Source: MWDV01 sp964634255 (GTDB taxonomy: Bacteria > Verrucomicrobiota > Verrucomicrobiia > Limisphaerales > MWDV01). From it: a DNA stretch of 64,000 nt. The notes below the pieces were generated by a model. That model had not been told where the DNA came from, did not search any database, and saw only the letters and a list, made by a program, of their open reading frames with translations. Made by a program: the position numbers and the translations under genes. Shown here in pieces: positions 25,740 to 34,563 of this stretch. The stretch lies in NCBI GenBank assembly GCA_964634255.1, contig CAZWJC010000004.1, positions 1 to 64,000 of the forward strand, in the 5' to 3' direction. Each line of letters opens with the position of its first letter. Within the stretch, counting starts at the first letter, position 1.

Positions 25740-26903
25740 ATGAGAATCGAGCAACGTAGATGGACCCACGCCGCGGGGTGGAGCAGTCCGGGTTCGCCTG
25801 GTGCCGGGCGTGATGCCCAGTTGGTGCTGGTGTTTGCAGCGCCGGCTGTTTTGCGAGAGGTCGCCCTACTGCAAGAAATTACCCGTGATTTCCCACAAGC
25901 CACCTTCCTGGGCTGTTCCACCGCAGGAGAAATCTACGGCACGCAAGTCGCAGATGACACGCTGACCCTCGCGGCGCTGCGTTTTGAGCACACCCACATT
26001 CGTGGCGTCAGCGTCTCTCTGGGAGCGACATTGAACAGCCGGCAGGCGGGGGAAGCGCTCGCCGGACAGTTGCCCGCCGCGTTGGCTATGGAAGACGGCC
26101 CGTCCCCGCTGGTCCACGTGCTGGTGTTGTCCGATGGGCTGAAGGTAAACGGCAGCGATTTGGTCACCGGCCTAACGGGCAGGTTGGCCGCTGGCGTAAC
26201 TGTGACGGGGGGCTTGGCCGCTGACGGTGCGGCGTTTGGCGAAACGCTGGTGTGGACGGGCGGCAACCCGCAGCCGGGTCTGGTCGCCGCGGTGGGGTTG
26301 TACGGACGACGGTTGCGGGTGGGGTACGGTTCACTGGGAGGATGGGACTCGTTCGGTCCGGAACGGCTGATCACGCGTTCCTGCGGGAGTGTGCTCTACG
26401 AGTTCGACGGCCAGTCCGCTTTGGAACTCTACAAGCGCTATCTCGGCGAGCACGCCGCGGGATTGCCCGCGACCGGGTTGCTTTTTCCCCTGAGCCTGCG
26501 CGCAAGCCGCGAGGGCGAATCGGTAGTGCGCACCATCCTGTCGGTCAACGAGACGGAGCAAAGCATGACTTTCGCTGGCGACGTGCCGGAAGGCGCGTAC
26601 GCGCGGCTGATGAAGGCGAACTTCGACCGGTTGATCGATGGGGCGGTGGGGGCGGCGCAGACCAGCAACCAAGCGCTCGGCGGAGGCGGGGCGGCGTTCG
26701 CGCTGTTGATCAGTTGTGTTGGGCGGAAGCTGGTGTTGAAGCAGCGTGTCGAGGAGGAAGTCGAGGGCGTGCGCGAGGTTTTGGGCGAGGCCGCGGTTCT
26801 CTCCGGGTTCTACTCCTATGGCGAGATTTCTCCGTTCACCCCGGGCGCAAAGTGCGAGCTTCATAACCAGACGATGACCATTACGACCCTGAGGGAAATT
26901 TGA
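25740..26903 (+). CDS. FIST domain sensor protein
   Basis: A 387-residue FIST N + FIST C protein. The N-terminal part carries VLVFAAPAVLREVALLQEI, then FLGCSTAGEIYG, the hallmark GCSTAGEI motif of FIST. The middle has LVTGLTGRLAAGVTVTGGLAADG and the C-terminal part ends with FALLISCVGRKLVLKQR, EVLGEAAVLSGFYSYGEISPF and LHNQTMTITTL, all typical of FIST_C. FIST domains are intracellular sensor modules found next to signalling enzymes and are thought to bind small ligands such as amino acids. There is no signal peptide or membrane segment. The ATG at 25740 follows GGAG by nine bases. Its stop overlaps the start of the hybrid histidine kinase (TGATG), so the two are made together and probably function together. 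Confidence 0.9.
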   Translation: MRIEQRRWTHAAGWSSPGSPGAGRDAQLVLVFAAPAVLREVALLQEITRDFPQATFLGCSTAGEIYGTQVADDTLTLAALRFEHTHIRGVSVSLGATLNSRQAGEALAGQLPAALAMEDGPSPLVHVLVLSDGLKVNGSDLVTGLTGRLAAGVTVTGGLAADGAAFGETLVWTGGNPQPGLVAAVGLYGRRLRVGYGSLGGWDSFGPERLITRSCGSVLYEFDGQSALELYKRYLGEHAAGLPATGLLFPLSLRASREGESVVRTILSVNETEQSMTFAGDVPEGAYARLMKANFDRLIDGAVGAAQTSNQALGGGGAAFALLISCVGRKLVLKQRVEEEVEGVREVLGEAAVLSGFYSYGEISPFTPGAKCELHNQTMTITTLREI

Positions 26904-29074
26904 TGCGCGAGGGACTGCACAGTCTGTTGCGCCGCCAACTCAAGCGCTGCTACGGCGAGGCTGGGCCGCCACCGGAGGTGAACGGGTTGGTTCAAGCCGT
27001 AAACGCCGCCTATCACGAGTTCGACGCAGACCGCGGCATGTTGGAACGCTCGTTGGAACTCAGTTCTCACGAGTTGTTGCAGGCAAACGCCGAGATGCGC
27101 GCCATCTTCCAAGCGATCCCGGACCTGCTCTTCCGCATTGATGATCAGGGAACGATTCTCTCCTACAAAGCCGGGACGACCGTGGACTTGCTCCGCCCAC
27201 CCGCCGAGTTGGTGGGACGCCGCATCCAGGACGTGCCTATTCCGGAGATCGGTCCGCGCTTGGCCCGAGCGTTGCGCCGCGTCAACGAGACGCGCAAGCT
27301 GGTCAGTCTTGAGTATCAGATGACTTCCGGCGCCGGCCCGCAAAGCTATGAGGCGCGATTCGTGCCCGAGCCGAATGGTCAGATCGTAGTCATCATCCGG
27401 AACATCACGGAGCGCAGCCGCTCGGAGGAACTGCGCCAGGGGCAGAACGCCGTGCTCGAAATGATCGCGTCCGGCGCAGCCTTGTCCGACGTGGCGACCC
27501 GACTGGCCCGAATGGTCGAGACGCAATCATCCGACACGGACTGCGCCGTGCTCCTGCTCACGGCGGATCGCCAGTCTCTGACGTGTTGCGCGGCGCCGAG
27601 CGTGCCGCCAGAGTTCGTCCGGCTGCTGCAATCGGTGCCGGTGATGGAGGGCGCCGGCTCAGCCGGGACGGCGGCCTTCCGGAATGAAACCGTGATCGTT
27701 CCCGATCTCCGCGACAACCCCATTTGGGAACGGTGGGGCGCGGCGGCACCGGCGTATGGCGTGCGCTCCTGTTGGTCCGTCCCCATCCGGTCGCGACAGG
27801 GCGGGGTGCTCGGGACGTTGGCGTTTTTCCATCGCCAGGCGCGGGTGCCGACCGATGCGGAGGTGCAGGTGGCGGAAGTCGCCACGCGCCTCGCCGGGGT
27901 GGCCATCGAGCGACGGCAACTCGCGGACCAATTGCTGCAATCCCAGAAGATGGAGGCGTTTGGCAAGTTGGCCGGCGGTGTGGCTCACGATTTCAACAAC
28001 TTGCTCACGGTCATCATGGGGAATCTGGCTCTGCTCGACATGGAAGACCTCTCGGATGCGGAACGACAGGTGGCCTTGGAGGAAGTCTCCGCCGCGACCG
28101 AGCGGGCGCGGCAGTTGACCCGCCAGCTGCTTACCTTCAGTCGTCGGCAACCGGTGCGCATGCAGGCGGTGAATCTGAATGAGGTTGTGGCAGGCATGAC
28201 GCGCATGCTCCAGCGCTTGATTGGCGAGCACATCCAACTGGAGACGAACTGCGCCCCCGACGTGGCGACAGTGTGGGCGGACCGCGGCATGTTGGAGCAG
28301 GCCATCATGAACCTCGCGGTCAACGCCCGCGATGCCATGCCCAAAGGCGGGCGACTGCACCTGCAGACCGAGGCGATGGAGATCAGCGCGGCCCAAGCGG
28401 CAGTGCACCAGGAGGCTTGTGCGGGACCGGGCGTCCGCCTGCGGGTGAGCGATACGGGGTGCGGCATTGCCCCGGAACATCTGCCGCATCTGTTTGAACC
28501 ATTCTTCAGCACGAAGGAAGTCGGTCGGGGTACCGGCTTGGGGCTGGCAACCGTGTACGGAATTGTCGAGCAACACCGGGGTTGGATCGAAGTCGAAAGC
28601 CGCCTCGCGCAAGGGACGACCTTCACGCTTCACCTGCCGTGCTGTAACGCGAATCTCAGCGCACGACCCGAGCCCCCCGCTCGGCGGCCCCAGCCCGGCG
28701 GTCACGAAACCATCCTGCTCGTCGAGGACGAAATGCCCGTGCGCACCCTGCTCGGCAATTTGCTCGAGCGTCACGGCTATCGCGTCCTGGCGGCCGCCAG
28801 CGGTCCGGAGGCTCTCTCCTTGTGGCAACAGCAACGCGACGCGGTGCAACTGCTCATCACGGATATGGTCATGCCCGGGGGCATGAACGGACGCGAGTTG
28901 GCCGAACGGCTGCGGGCGGACGCGCCGGCTTTGCGCACGATCTATTGCAGCGGTTATACAAACGAAATGGCCCAACAGGACACTTGGGTTCAGGAAGGGG
29001 ATGCGTTTCTGGAAAAGCCGATTGACCTTCCCACCATTCTGCGCCTGGTCAGGACGGCGTTGGACCGGAAGTGA
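26903..29074 (+). CDS. Soluble PAS-GAF hybrid histidine kinase with receiver domain
   Basis: A 723-residue signalling protein without membrane segments. Parts in order: an N-terminal helical stretch, PAS (about 65-175), GAF (about 183-338), HisKA with phospho-acceptor His362 in GGVAHDFNNLLTV, HATPase with N box (NLAVNARDAMP, 471-480), G1 (VSDTGCGIA) and G2 (GRGTGLGLATVYG), then a receiver domain from about 603 with Asp654 in LLITDMVMPGG. The stop-start overlap TGATG with the FIST gene, and a good AGGG site eight bases before the ATG, show translational coupling. The FIST protein likely feeds a ligand signal to this kinase. The receiver is C-terminal and no separate response regulator lies alongside, so phosphate must pass to an unlinked partner or act by another route. 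Confidence 0.92.
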   Translation: MREGLHSLLRRQLKRCYGEAGPPPEVNGLVQAVNAAYHEFDADRGMLERSLELSSHELLQANAEMRAIFQAIPDLLFRIDDQGTILSYKAGTTVDLLRPPAELVGRRIQDVPIPEIGPRLARALRRVNETRKLVSLEYQMTSGAGPQSYEARFVPEPNGQIVVIIRNITERSRSEELRQGQNAVLEMIASGAALSDVATRLARMVETQSSDTDCAVLLLTADRQSLTCCAAPSVPPEFVRLLQSVPVMEGAGSAGTAAFRNETVIVPDLRDNPIWERWGAAAPAYGVRSCWSVPIRSRQGGVLGTLAFFHRQARVPTDAEVQVAEVATRLAGVAIERRQLADQLLQSQKMEAFGKLAGGVAHDFNNLLTVIMGNLALLDMEDLSDAERQVALEEVSAATERARQLTRQLLTFSRRQPVRMQAVNLNEVVAGMTRMLQRLIGEHIQLETNCAPDVATVWADRGMLEQAIMNLAVNARDAMPKGGRLHLQTEAMEISAAQAAVHQEACAGPGVRLRVSDTGCGIAPEHLPHLFEPFFSTKEVGRGTGLGLATVYGIVEQHRGWIEVESRLAQGTTFTLHLPCCNANLSARPEPPARRPQPGGHETILLVEDEMPVRTLLGNLLERHGYRVLAAASGPEALSLWQQQRDAVQLLITDMVMPGGMNGRELAERLRADAPALRTIYCSGYTNEMAQQDTWVQEGDAFLEKPIDLPTILRLVRTALDRK

Positions 29075-29145
29075 TCGGTTCGGTGATTGGCGCCTTGGCT
29101 GGACAACCTGGACAACTGCCGTAGATTGTCGGCCCGTCACAAGCA

Positions 29146-30540
29146 ATGAAATCCGTCGCCATCATCGGGGGAGGCATTACTGGCCTGACCGCTGGTTTTT
29201 GTCTCCAGCGCAAAGGTGTGCCCGTCACGGTCTATGAAGCCAGCGACCGCGTGGGTGGCGCCATTCGCAGCGTTCGCCAGGGCGGATACCTGGCTGAGTT
29301 CGGGCCGAACACCATCCTCGAAACCTCCGCCCGCATTGCCATGCTCGTGCGCGACGCGGGCTTGGAAGCGCGCCGGCTGAATCCCGACCCGAGTGCGTCG
29401 GCCCGTTACGTGGTGCGGTATCAGCAGCCCATCGCGATGCCGTCGTCGCCACTGGGCTTCTTCACCACGAAGCTGTTCACCGCTCGCGCCAAGTTCGCCG
29501 TGGCCTGCGAACCTTTCCGTCGAGCCCGCCGCGATGGTGTGGAGGAGAGCATTGCGCAGTTCGTGCGTCGCCGGCTGAATCAAGAGTTCTTGGATCATGC
29601 GATTGACGCATTGGTTGCCGGAATTTACGCGGGTGATCCCGAGAAGCTCTCGGTCCAACAGGCGTTCCCCAAACTGGCCGCTTTGGAGAAGGACTACGGC
29701 TCGCTGATCAAGGGCCAGATTTTCGGAGCCGGCGAGCGGAAGCGGCGCGGCGAGGTCGCCAAGGACCGCGCGCCGAAGTTCTCATTCGACGAAGGGTTGC
29801 AGGTGTTGCCGGACACACTCCGCACACGACTCGGCGAGTCGGTACGGCTCAATGCGCCTGTGACCCGGCTGACCGAGACGGCGGAGGGTTGGCAACTCGA
29901 CTATCGGGAGCATGGCCAACCCTGCCGCACCGAACATGCTGCCGTGATCCTGGCTGCGCCAACGTTCAAGCTGGCGGAGCTGGGGGTCGCTTCAGCGAGC
30001 GGGGCAAGTTTGGCGCCGCTCGGCGAGATTCGCTATCCGCCGGTCGCCAGCGTGGTGTTGGGCTTTCGCCGCGAAGATGTCGCGCATCCGTGCGCCGGCT
30101 TCGGCATGCTGATTCCAAAGATTGAAGGCTTCAAAATCCTCGGCACGATCTTCTCGTCGTCGCTTTTTCCCAACCGGGCGCCGGCCGGCCACCTGACCCT
30201 GACCAGTTACGTGGGCGGCGAGCGATTTCCCGAGCTGGCATCCAAGCCGCCCGAGGAACTGTTTGAGCTGACCTGCGCTGACCTTCGCGTGTTGCTGGGC
30301 GTGAAGGGCAAGCCGACGTTCTGCCATCACTACTTCTGGCCGCGAGCGATCCCGCAATACAACCTCGGCTACGGCCGTTACCGCGCGTTCATGACGGAGA
30401 CCGAAAGCAAGGTGCCCGGGCTATTCTTCGCCGGGCACTATCGCGACGGGATTTCGCTGGGCGATTCCATTGTGTCCGGCGTGACCATTGCTGATCGCGC
30501 CGATCAATACATCGCCCGGCGCATTTACGATCGCGCATGA
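29146..30540 (+). CDS. hemY: Protoporphyrinogen/coproporphyrinogen oxidase, HemY type
   Basis: A 464-residue FAD enzyme that oxidises the tetrapyrrole ring late in heme synthesis. The N-terminus has the Rossmann motif IIGGGITGLTAGFCL and then YEASDRVGGAIRSV, the standard HemY/CgoX dinucleotide-binding start. A middle LVAGIYAGDPEKLSVQQAFP stretch is a family marker, and the C-terminal FAD motif LFFAGHYRDGISLGDSIVSG is complete. It overlaps the ferrochelatase gene by four bases (ATGA), so the last two heme steps are translated as a pair. Whether it works on protoporphyrinogen (classical branch) or coproporphyrinogen (coproporphyrin branch) cannot be decided from this window, because no hemQ/chdC or uroD gene is present. 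This gene is called hemG in some naming schemes. Confidence 0.93.
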   Translation: MKSVAIIGGGITGLTAGFCLQRKGVPVTVYEASDRVGGAIRSVRQGGYLAEFGPNTILETSARIAMLVRDAGLEARRLNPDPSASARYVVRYQQPIAMPSSPLGFFTTKLFTARAKFAVACEPFRRARRDGVEESIAQFVRRRLNQEFLDHAIDALVAGIYAGDPEKLSVQQAFPKLAALEKDYGSLIKGQIFGAGERKRRGEVAKDRAPKFSFDEGLQVLPDTLRTRLGESVRLNAPVTRLTETAEGWQLDYREHGQPCRTEHAAVILAAPTFKLAELGVASASGASLAPLGEIRYPPVASVVLGFRREDVAHPCAGFGMLIPKIEGFKILGTIFSSSLFPNRAPAGHLTLTSYVGGERFPELASKPPEELFELTCADLRVLLGVKGKPTFCHHYFWPRAIPQYNLGYGRYRAFMTETESKVPGLFFAGHYRDGISLGDSIVSGVTIADRADQYIARRIYDRA

Positions 30541-31553
30541 GCCAGGCCGTCCTCCTCGTCAATCTCGGTTCGCCCGACGCGCCCACGGTGCCGGCCGTGC
30601 GGCGTTACCTGAATGAATTCCTGATGGATGGTCGGGTGATTGATGTGCCGTGGCCGCTGCGACGGCTTATCGTGGGCCTGATCTTGATCAATCGCCCCAA
30701 GGCCTCCGCCCATGCCTACCAGACCGTCTGGACGCCGGAAGGCTCGCCGCTCATCGTCACCAGCCGCAACGTGCAGCGCCTGCTCCAGGAGCGCGTGCGG
30801 GTCCCGGTCGAGCTGGCGATGCGCTACCAGAACCCTTCCATCACCGCCGCGGTGCAAAGCCTTGCCGGCCGCGGTGTCAGCCAACTTCATGTCATCCCCC
30901 TATTCCCGCATTACGCGATGTCGAGTTACGAGACGGCGGTGGAACGCGTGAAAGAAGTTGCGGCGAAGCTCTCGCCACGGGTTTCGTTGACGATCGAACC
31001 GCCGTACGGCGACGCACCAGATTACGTTGCCGCGCTGGTGGCCAGCGCAGAACCGCAGCTCCGGCAGGGTTTCGATCATTTGCTGTTCAGCTTCCACGGA
31101 GTGCCCGAGCGGCAGATCAAGAAGTCCGACCCGACCGGCTGCCATTGCCTGACAGTGCGGGAGTGTTGTCAGGTCAAGAGTGAGGCTCATGCGTTCTGCT
31201 ACCGCCACCAGTGTTACCGCACGGCGGAAGAATTCGTAAGGCGCGCGGGCTTGACCGCCGGGAAATGGTCGGTGGCCTTTCAATCCCGGCTCGGGCGGGA
31301 TCCCTGGCTGAAGCCCTATACGGATTTTGAGCTGGAGCGCCTCGCCATGGAGGGCGTGAAGCGACTGCTCGTAATCTGCCCGGCGTTCGTATCCGACTGC
31401 CTGGAAACCATTGAAGAGATCGGTCTGCGCGGAAAGGAGACTTTCCTGAAGGTCGGCGGCAAAGAATTCGAGCGAATCCCTTGTCTCAACGAGCATCCGC
31501 TATGGATCGCCGCCTTGGACCGGATGGTGGGTCGCGCGTTTGCTCGCGCCTGA
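30537..31553 (+). CDS. hemH: Ferrochelatase with internal cysteine-rich segment
   Basis: A 338-residue chelatase inserting Fe2+ into the porphyrin. The catalytic His187 sits in LFSFHGVPERQ, and Glu290 in SDCLETIEEIG is the second metal-binding site residue. The family opening AVLLVNLGSPDAP and the PLFPHYAMSSYE segment are present. After the GVPERQIKKSDPTG turn comes a stretch with six cysteines (202, 204, 210, 211, 221, 226) reading CHCLTVRECC...CYRHQC. Some bacterial ferrochelatases carry a [2Fe-2S] cluster bound by internal cysteines at this point, so a cluster is likely here. The ATG overlaps the hemY stop (ATGA). Membrane association would be peripheral; no transmembrane segment is seen. 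Confidence 0.94.
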   Translation: MSQAVLLVNLGSPDAPTVPAVRRYLNEFLMDGRVIDVPWPLRRLIVGLILINRPKASAHAYQTVWTPEGSPLIVTSRNVQRLLQERVRVPVELAMRYQNPSITAAVQSLAGRGVSQLHVIPLFPHYAMSSYETAVERVKEVAAKLSPRVSLTIEPPYGDAPDYVAALVASAEPQLRQGFDHLLFSFHGVPERQIKKSDPTGCHCLTVRECCQVKSEAHAFCYRHQCYRTAEEFVRRAGLTAGKWSVAFQSRLGRDPWLKPYTDFELERLAMEGVKRLLVICPAFVSDCLETIEEIGLRGKETFLKVGGKEFERIPCLNEHPLWIAALDRMVGRAFARA

Positions 31554-31783
31554 TGGGCTGAGGAACCGACCGCTTGCCGATAGCCAGCTCATAGGTTCCA
31601 GACGGTCCGAACGATGGGCTTAATGTCGCCTTAATCCCCCGTTGGGCATCCTGTGCGCGTGCGATGGATGTCGATGGACATGCTGCGATCCGCAGAAAGT
31701 GTTAGCCAGTCGGATGGCACTGTTGCATATTTTTGCCGCATGAAGTCCATGGCAGCGTATCAGCCTGGAAGAGGTGACCGCCG

Positions 31784-32575
31784 ATGACCGCCGACCGGAT
31801 GCAAGCGCAGCGCTTCGAGCGCAAGTATTTCATCACGGAACGGCAGGCCGACGAGGTGCGGGCGTTTGTGGCGGGGTACTTGGAACTGGACGAGTTCAGT
31901 CGAGAACAACCCAGCCACAGCTATCCGGTCCACAGCATCTATCTGGATTCCGACCAACTCGCTACTTACTGGGCGACCGTCCATTGCGAGAAAAAGCGAT
32001 TCAAGCTGCGGGTGCGTTACTACAACGACGAATCGCCGCTGTTCTTCGAAATCAAGCGACGCGAGAACGAGTGCATCCTCAAGCAACGCGGCGCGGTGCA
32101 TCGGGAGTTCGGCGCGATGCTGCTGGCAGGCCACTTGCCCGCGCCGGAACACCTGCTCTCGGGCAAGCCTCAGCATCTGGCCGCCTTGCAGCGGTTCTCC
32201 TACATGATGCAACGGCTGCGAGCCCGCCCCGTGGTGCATGTGGGATATCTTCGCGAGGCGTGGGTCAGCACGCAGGGCAATTCAGTGCGGGTCACCATTG
32301 ATCATCACGTGCGGGGTGAACCGCGTCAGGAAGCGCGCTTTACCACACAGATGGACAATCCGGTCTTTCCGTTCGGTCGGCAAATCGTGCTGGAGATCAA
32401 GTTCACAGACCGTTTCCCGGACTGGCTTCGCGACATGGTCCGCCACCTCAACCTGACGCAGACCGGGGCGCCGAAGTATTGTGGCAGCATTATGAACGCC
32501 GGCGAACAGCGTGTCGCAGCGCGACACTTGGACGAGAATGAACAAAAGCTGGCGGCGGTGATGAAGTATTGTTAA
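31784..32575 (+). CDS. VTC domain protein (putative polyphosphate polymerase-like TTM enzyme)
   Basis: A 263-residue protein that is almost entirely a VTC domain, the triphosphate-tunnel fold of the yeast vacuolar transporter chaperone that makes polyphosphate from ATP. Tunnel-lining features are visible: FERKYFIT at 11-18, SIYLDS (about 48-53), FKLRVRYYND with basic residues, FFEIKRREN with Glu and Lys, CILKQRG, the strand VRVTIDHHVRG and the late VLEIKFTDRFP with its Glu and Lys. No signal peptide or membrane helix is present, so catalysis would be cytoplasmic. GAGGTGA lies seven bases before the ATG. It is the first gene of a three-gene unit with DUF4956 and a membrane fusion protein. Polyphosphate synthesis by bacterial VTC proteins is inferred from the fold and not shown by this sequence. 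Confidence 0.85.
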   Translation: MTADRMQAQRFERKYFITERQADEVRAFVAGYLELDEFSREQPSHSYPVHSIYLDSDQLATYWATVHCEKKRFKLRVRYYNDESPLFFEIKRRENECILKQRGAVHREFGAMLLAGHLPAPEHLLSGKPQHLAALQRFSYMMQRLRARPVVHVGYLREAWVSTQGNSVRVTIDHHVRGEPRQEARFTTQMDNPVFPFGRQIVLEIKFTDRFPDWLRDMVRHLNLTQTGAPKYCGSIMNAGEQRVAARHLDENEQKLAAVMKYC

Positions 32576-32626
32576 ACGTGTGTGGAATCGAGGTTGTCTT
32601 CGCTGACAGCCGATAGGGGTGCGGTT

Positions 32627-33316
32627 ATGATCGATAGTCTATTCAACGGGGATTTTGGGCGGGCCCCGACAAACTTTCCCGCCCTGATCATGGGCCTGCT
32701 GCTGGCTCTCGCCGGCGGGCATGTGCTGGCATGGGTATACATGGTCACCCACTCCGGCTTGTCTTACTCGCGCTCCTTCGTGAAGTCACTGGTGGTCATG
32801 CCGGTGATTGTGGCACTGGTCATGCATGTCCTTTCCAACAACATCATCACGGCCTTCGGCATGATGGCGGTGTTTACCATCGTGCGCTTCCGCAACATGC
32901 TCCGCGACACCTTGGACACGACCTACATCCTGGTGGTGCTGGCCATGGGTATGGCGGCGGGCAGCCAGAAATTTGCGACCGCTGTGGCCGGGGTGGCCAT
33001 TATGTCCCTGGCGTTGCTCTACCTATGGGCGACGTCCTTTGGCAGTCGGCATCGTTACGATGTCATCCTCAATCTGCGCTGGTCGCGTCCGTTGGCAGAT
33101 GTTGGGGAGGTTGACCGACTGCTGCAGCGCCACGTTCGCCGTAGCCGGCGCGCCAGTCAGCGCGCCACCTTGGGGGAAACCGCAGGAGCCGACCTGTCGT
33201 ACTGGTTGCTGCTTCGCGACCCGGCCCGGGTGGATGAAATGTTGAGCGAGGTGCGTGAGCTGGACGGAGTGTCGCATGTCAGTTCCATTCTCGCAGAAGA
33301 CGAATCGGAGGTTTGA
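32627..33316 (+). CDS. DUF4956 membrane protein
   Basis: A 229-residue inner-membrane protein. Hydrophobic segments run at about residues 18-40, 48-66, 72-85, 104-120 and 124-136. They are followed by a cytoplasmic C-terminal domain of about 90 residues with a ferredoxin-like beta-alpha pattern (YDVILNL..., YWLLLRDPARVDEMLSEVRELDGVSHVSSIL). The conserved stretch GMMAVFTIVRFRNMLRDTLDTTYILVVLAMG (in part FTIVRFRN, DTTYI) is the DUF4956 signature. This family is often encoded next to VTC-domain genes, as here, which suggests that it works with the polymerase, perhaps as its membrane platform or channel. AGGGG precedes the ATG by seven bases. The next gene starts one base after its stop. Confidence 0.86.
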   Translation: MIDSLFNGDFGRAPTNFPALIMGLLLALAGGHVLAWVYMVTHSGLSYSRSFVKSLVVMPVIVALVMHVLSNNIITAFGMMAVFTIVRFRNMLRDTLDTTYILVVLAMGMAAGSQKFATAVAGVAIMSLALLYLWATSFGSRHRYDVILNLRWSRPLADVGEVDRLLQRHVRRSRRASQRATLGETAGADLSYWLLLRDPARVDEMLSEVRELDGVSHVSSILAEDESEV

Positions 33317-33317
33317 A

Positions 33318-34445
33318 ATGGAGAAGTCTGATTTGAAGCCCATTCCGATTCCGCCGCGGCAGCGGTTGCGCGAGTTCCAGGTCATCTATCTGCCGGTCGT
33401 GTCATTTGCGGTACTGCTGGTGGTAATCGGCTGGATGTGGGTGCGCTACGTGTCGCCTGCCACCATCGTAGGTGAAGTCGAGACCGTTCGATCCAAGGTG
33501 ATCACGACTGTGGCCGGAACGTTGCAGGAACTCAAAGTGGACCGGCTCTCCAGCGTCACCAACGGCCAACTATTGGCGATCATCAGCGTACTGGACACCA
33601 ACCAGATCGAGGCAGAGGCAGCGGCGGCGACGGCTGATCTGCAGCTCATGAAGGCACGGATGGATCTGGATAGGGTGCGAAATGCCAATGGCCAGGCGCA
33701 ACTCCGCGCTGAAGTGCAACTCGAACAGCTCAGTCTGGAAGTCGCCCGCATACACCTCGTCCAAGCGGAGGGGGAGTTGCAGCGAACCAAGAAGCTCTAC
33801 GATGACCAACTTACCGCCCGCGGCGCGGGCGCGGCACGCAATGACTTTGGCTACGATGTCGCCCTGCGGGATCGCGACACGTTGCGGGCGGAAGTCGCCG
33901 CCCGCGAGAAGACGGTGGCCGGCCTTCAAGCCGATGTCGAACGTCTCCAGGCTGCGGGCGCTGCGAACGTGGGCGCGCCTGATGCAACCATTGAGCAAGC
34001 CATCCTTAAGCAGCGTGAACGCCTGGATCGCCTCGAGCGAGCCTTTGAACTCCGCTCGCCCATCGGCGGCTTCGTCAGCGTGGTGGATCATCTGCCCGGC
34101 GAGAAGGTCATGGCCGGCGAAACCATCGCGGTGGTCAGCGCCGAGAAATCCGACCGCATCCTGGCTTGGGTCCGCCAGCCGGTGACGATCCGGCCAAACC
34201 CGGGTGACATGGTCGAGGTGCGACGTGGGGTGATTGGTGAGCCCCCCTTTCAAGCCATGATCGTCAAGGTGGGCAAGCAGTTGGAGCCAATCAATCCCAC
34301 GGCCGTGCCCCTTGCCGCCACGCTGCAGCAAGCTGAGTTTGGCTTGCCGCTGATTGTCAAAGCCCCGGACATCGTGGACCTGATCCCCGGCGAAGCCGTT
34401 CAGATGCGGGTGATTCGGCGCATGCCCGCGGCCCCGAAGAATTGA
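33318..34445 (+). CDS. Membrane fusion protein (HlyD/EmrA-like) of the VTC operon
   Basis: A 375-residue protein anchored by one N-terminal membrane helix (about residues 25-45, YLPVVSFAVLLVVIGWMWV). A biotinyl-lipoyl-like half (GEVETVRSKVITTVAGTLQEL) follows, then a long coiled-coil hairpin (about 95-240), a second lipoyl half (ELRSPIGGFVSVVDHLPGEKVMAGE) and a beta-barrel end. This is the HlyD adaptor architecture that bridges an inner-membrane pump to the outer membrane. The ribosome-binding site GGAGG with six-base spacing is near perfect, and the start lies one base after the DUF4956 stop, so it is one operon. No ABC, MFS or RND pump sits beside it; DUF4956 is the only membrane partner here. 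That leaves the cargo open, with polyphosphate or another polymer possible. Confidence 0.87.
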   Translation: MEKSDLKPIPIPPRQRLREFQVIYLPVVSFAVLLVVIGWMWVRYVSPATIVGEVETVRSKVITTVAGTLQELKVDRLSSVTNGQLLAIISVLDTNQIEAEAAAATADLQLMKARMDLDRVRNANGQAQLRAEVQLEQLSLEVARIHLVQAEGELQRTKKLYDDQLTARGAGAARNDFGYDVALRDRDTLRAEVAAREKTVAGLQADVERLQAAGAANVGAPDATIEQAILKQRERLDRLERAFELRSPIGGFVSVVDHLPGEKVMAGETIAVVSAEKSDRILAWVRQPVTIRPNPGDMVEVRRGVIGEPPFQAMIVKVGKQLEPINPTAVPLAATLQQAEFGLPLIVKAPDIVDLIPGEAVQMRVIRRMPAAPKN

Positions 34446-34563
34446 CCTGACTGCCTCCCGCAGTCGCGTTGACACCTCGATCTGAACCGAAGGTTGGTGC
34501 TGCTGGGCCCAGCGGAATTCCGCATTCGACTTTTGCGGATGGTTTTTCCATAGTTCCTCTCAC

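Noticed and set aside
31708..31740. TGGCAC followed by TTGC upstream of the VTC operon as a sigma-54 promoter
   Set aside because: The spacing between the GG and GC dinucleotides is wrong for a -24/-12 promoter in every register tried.
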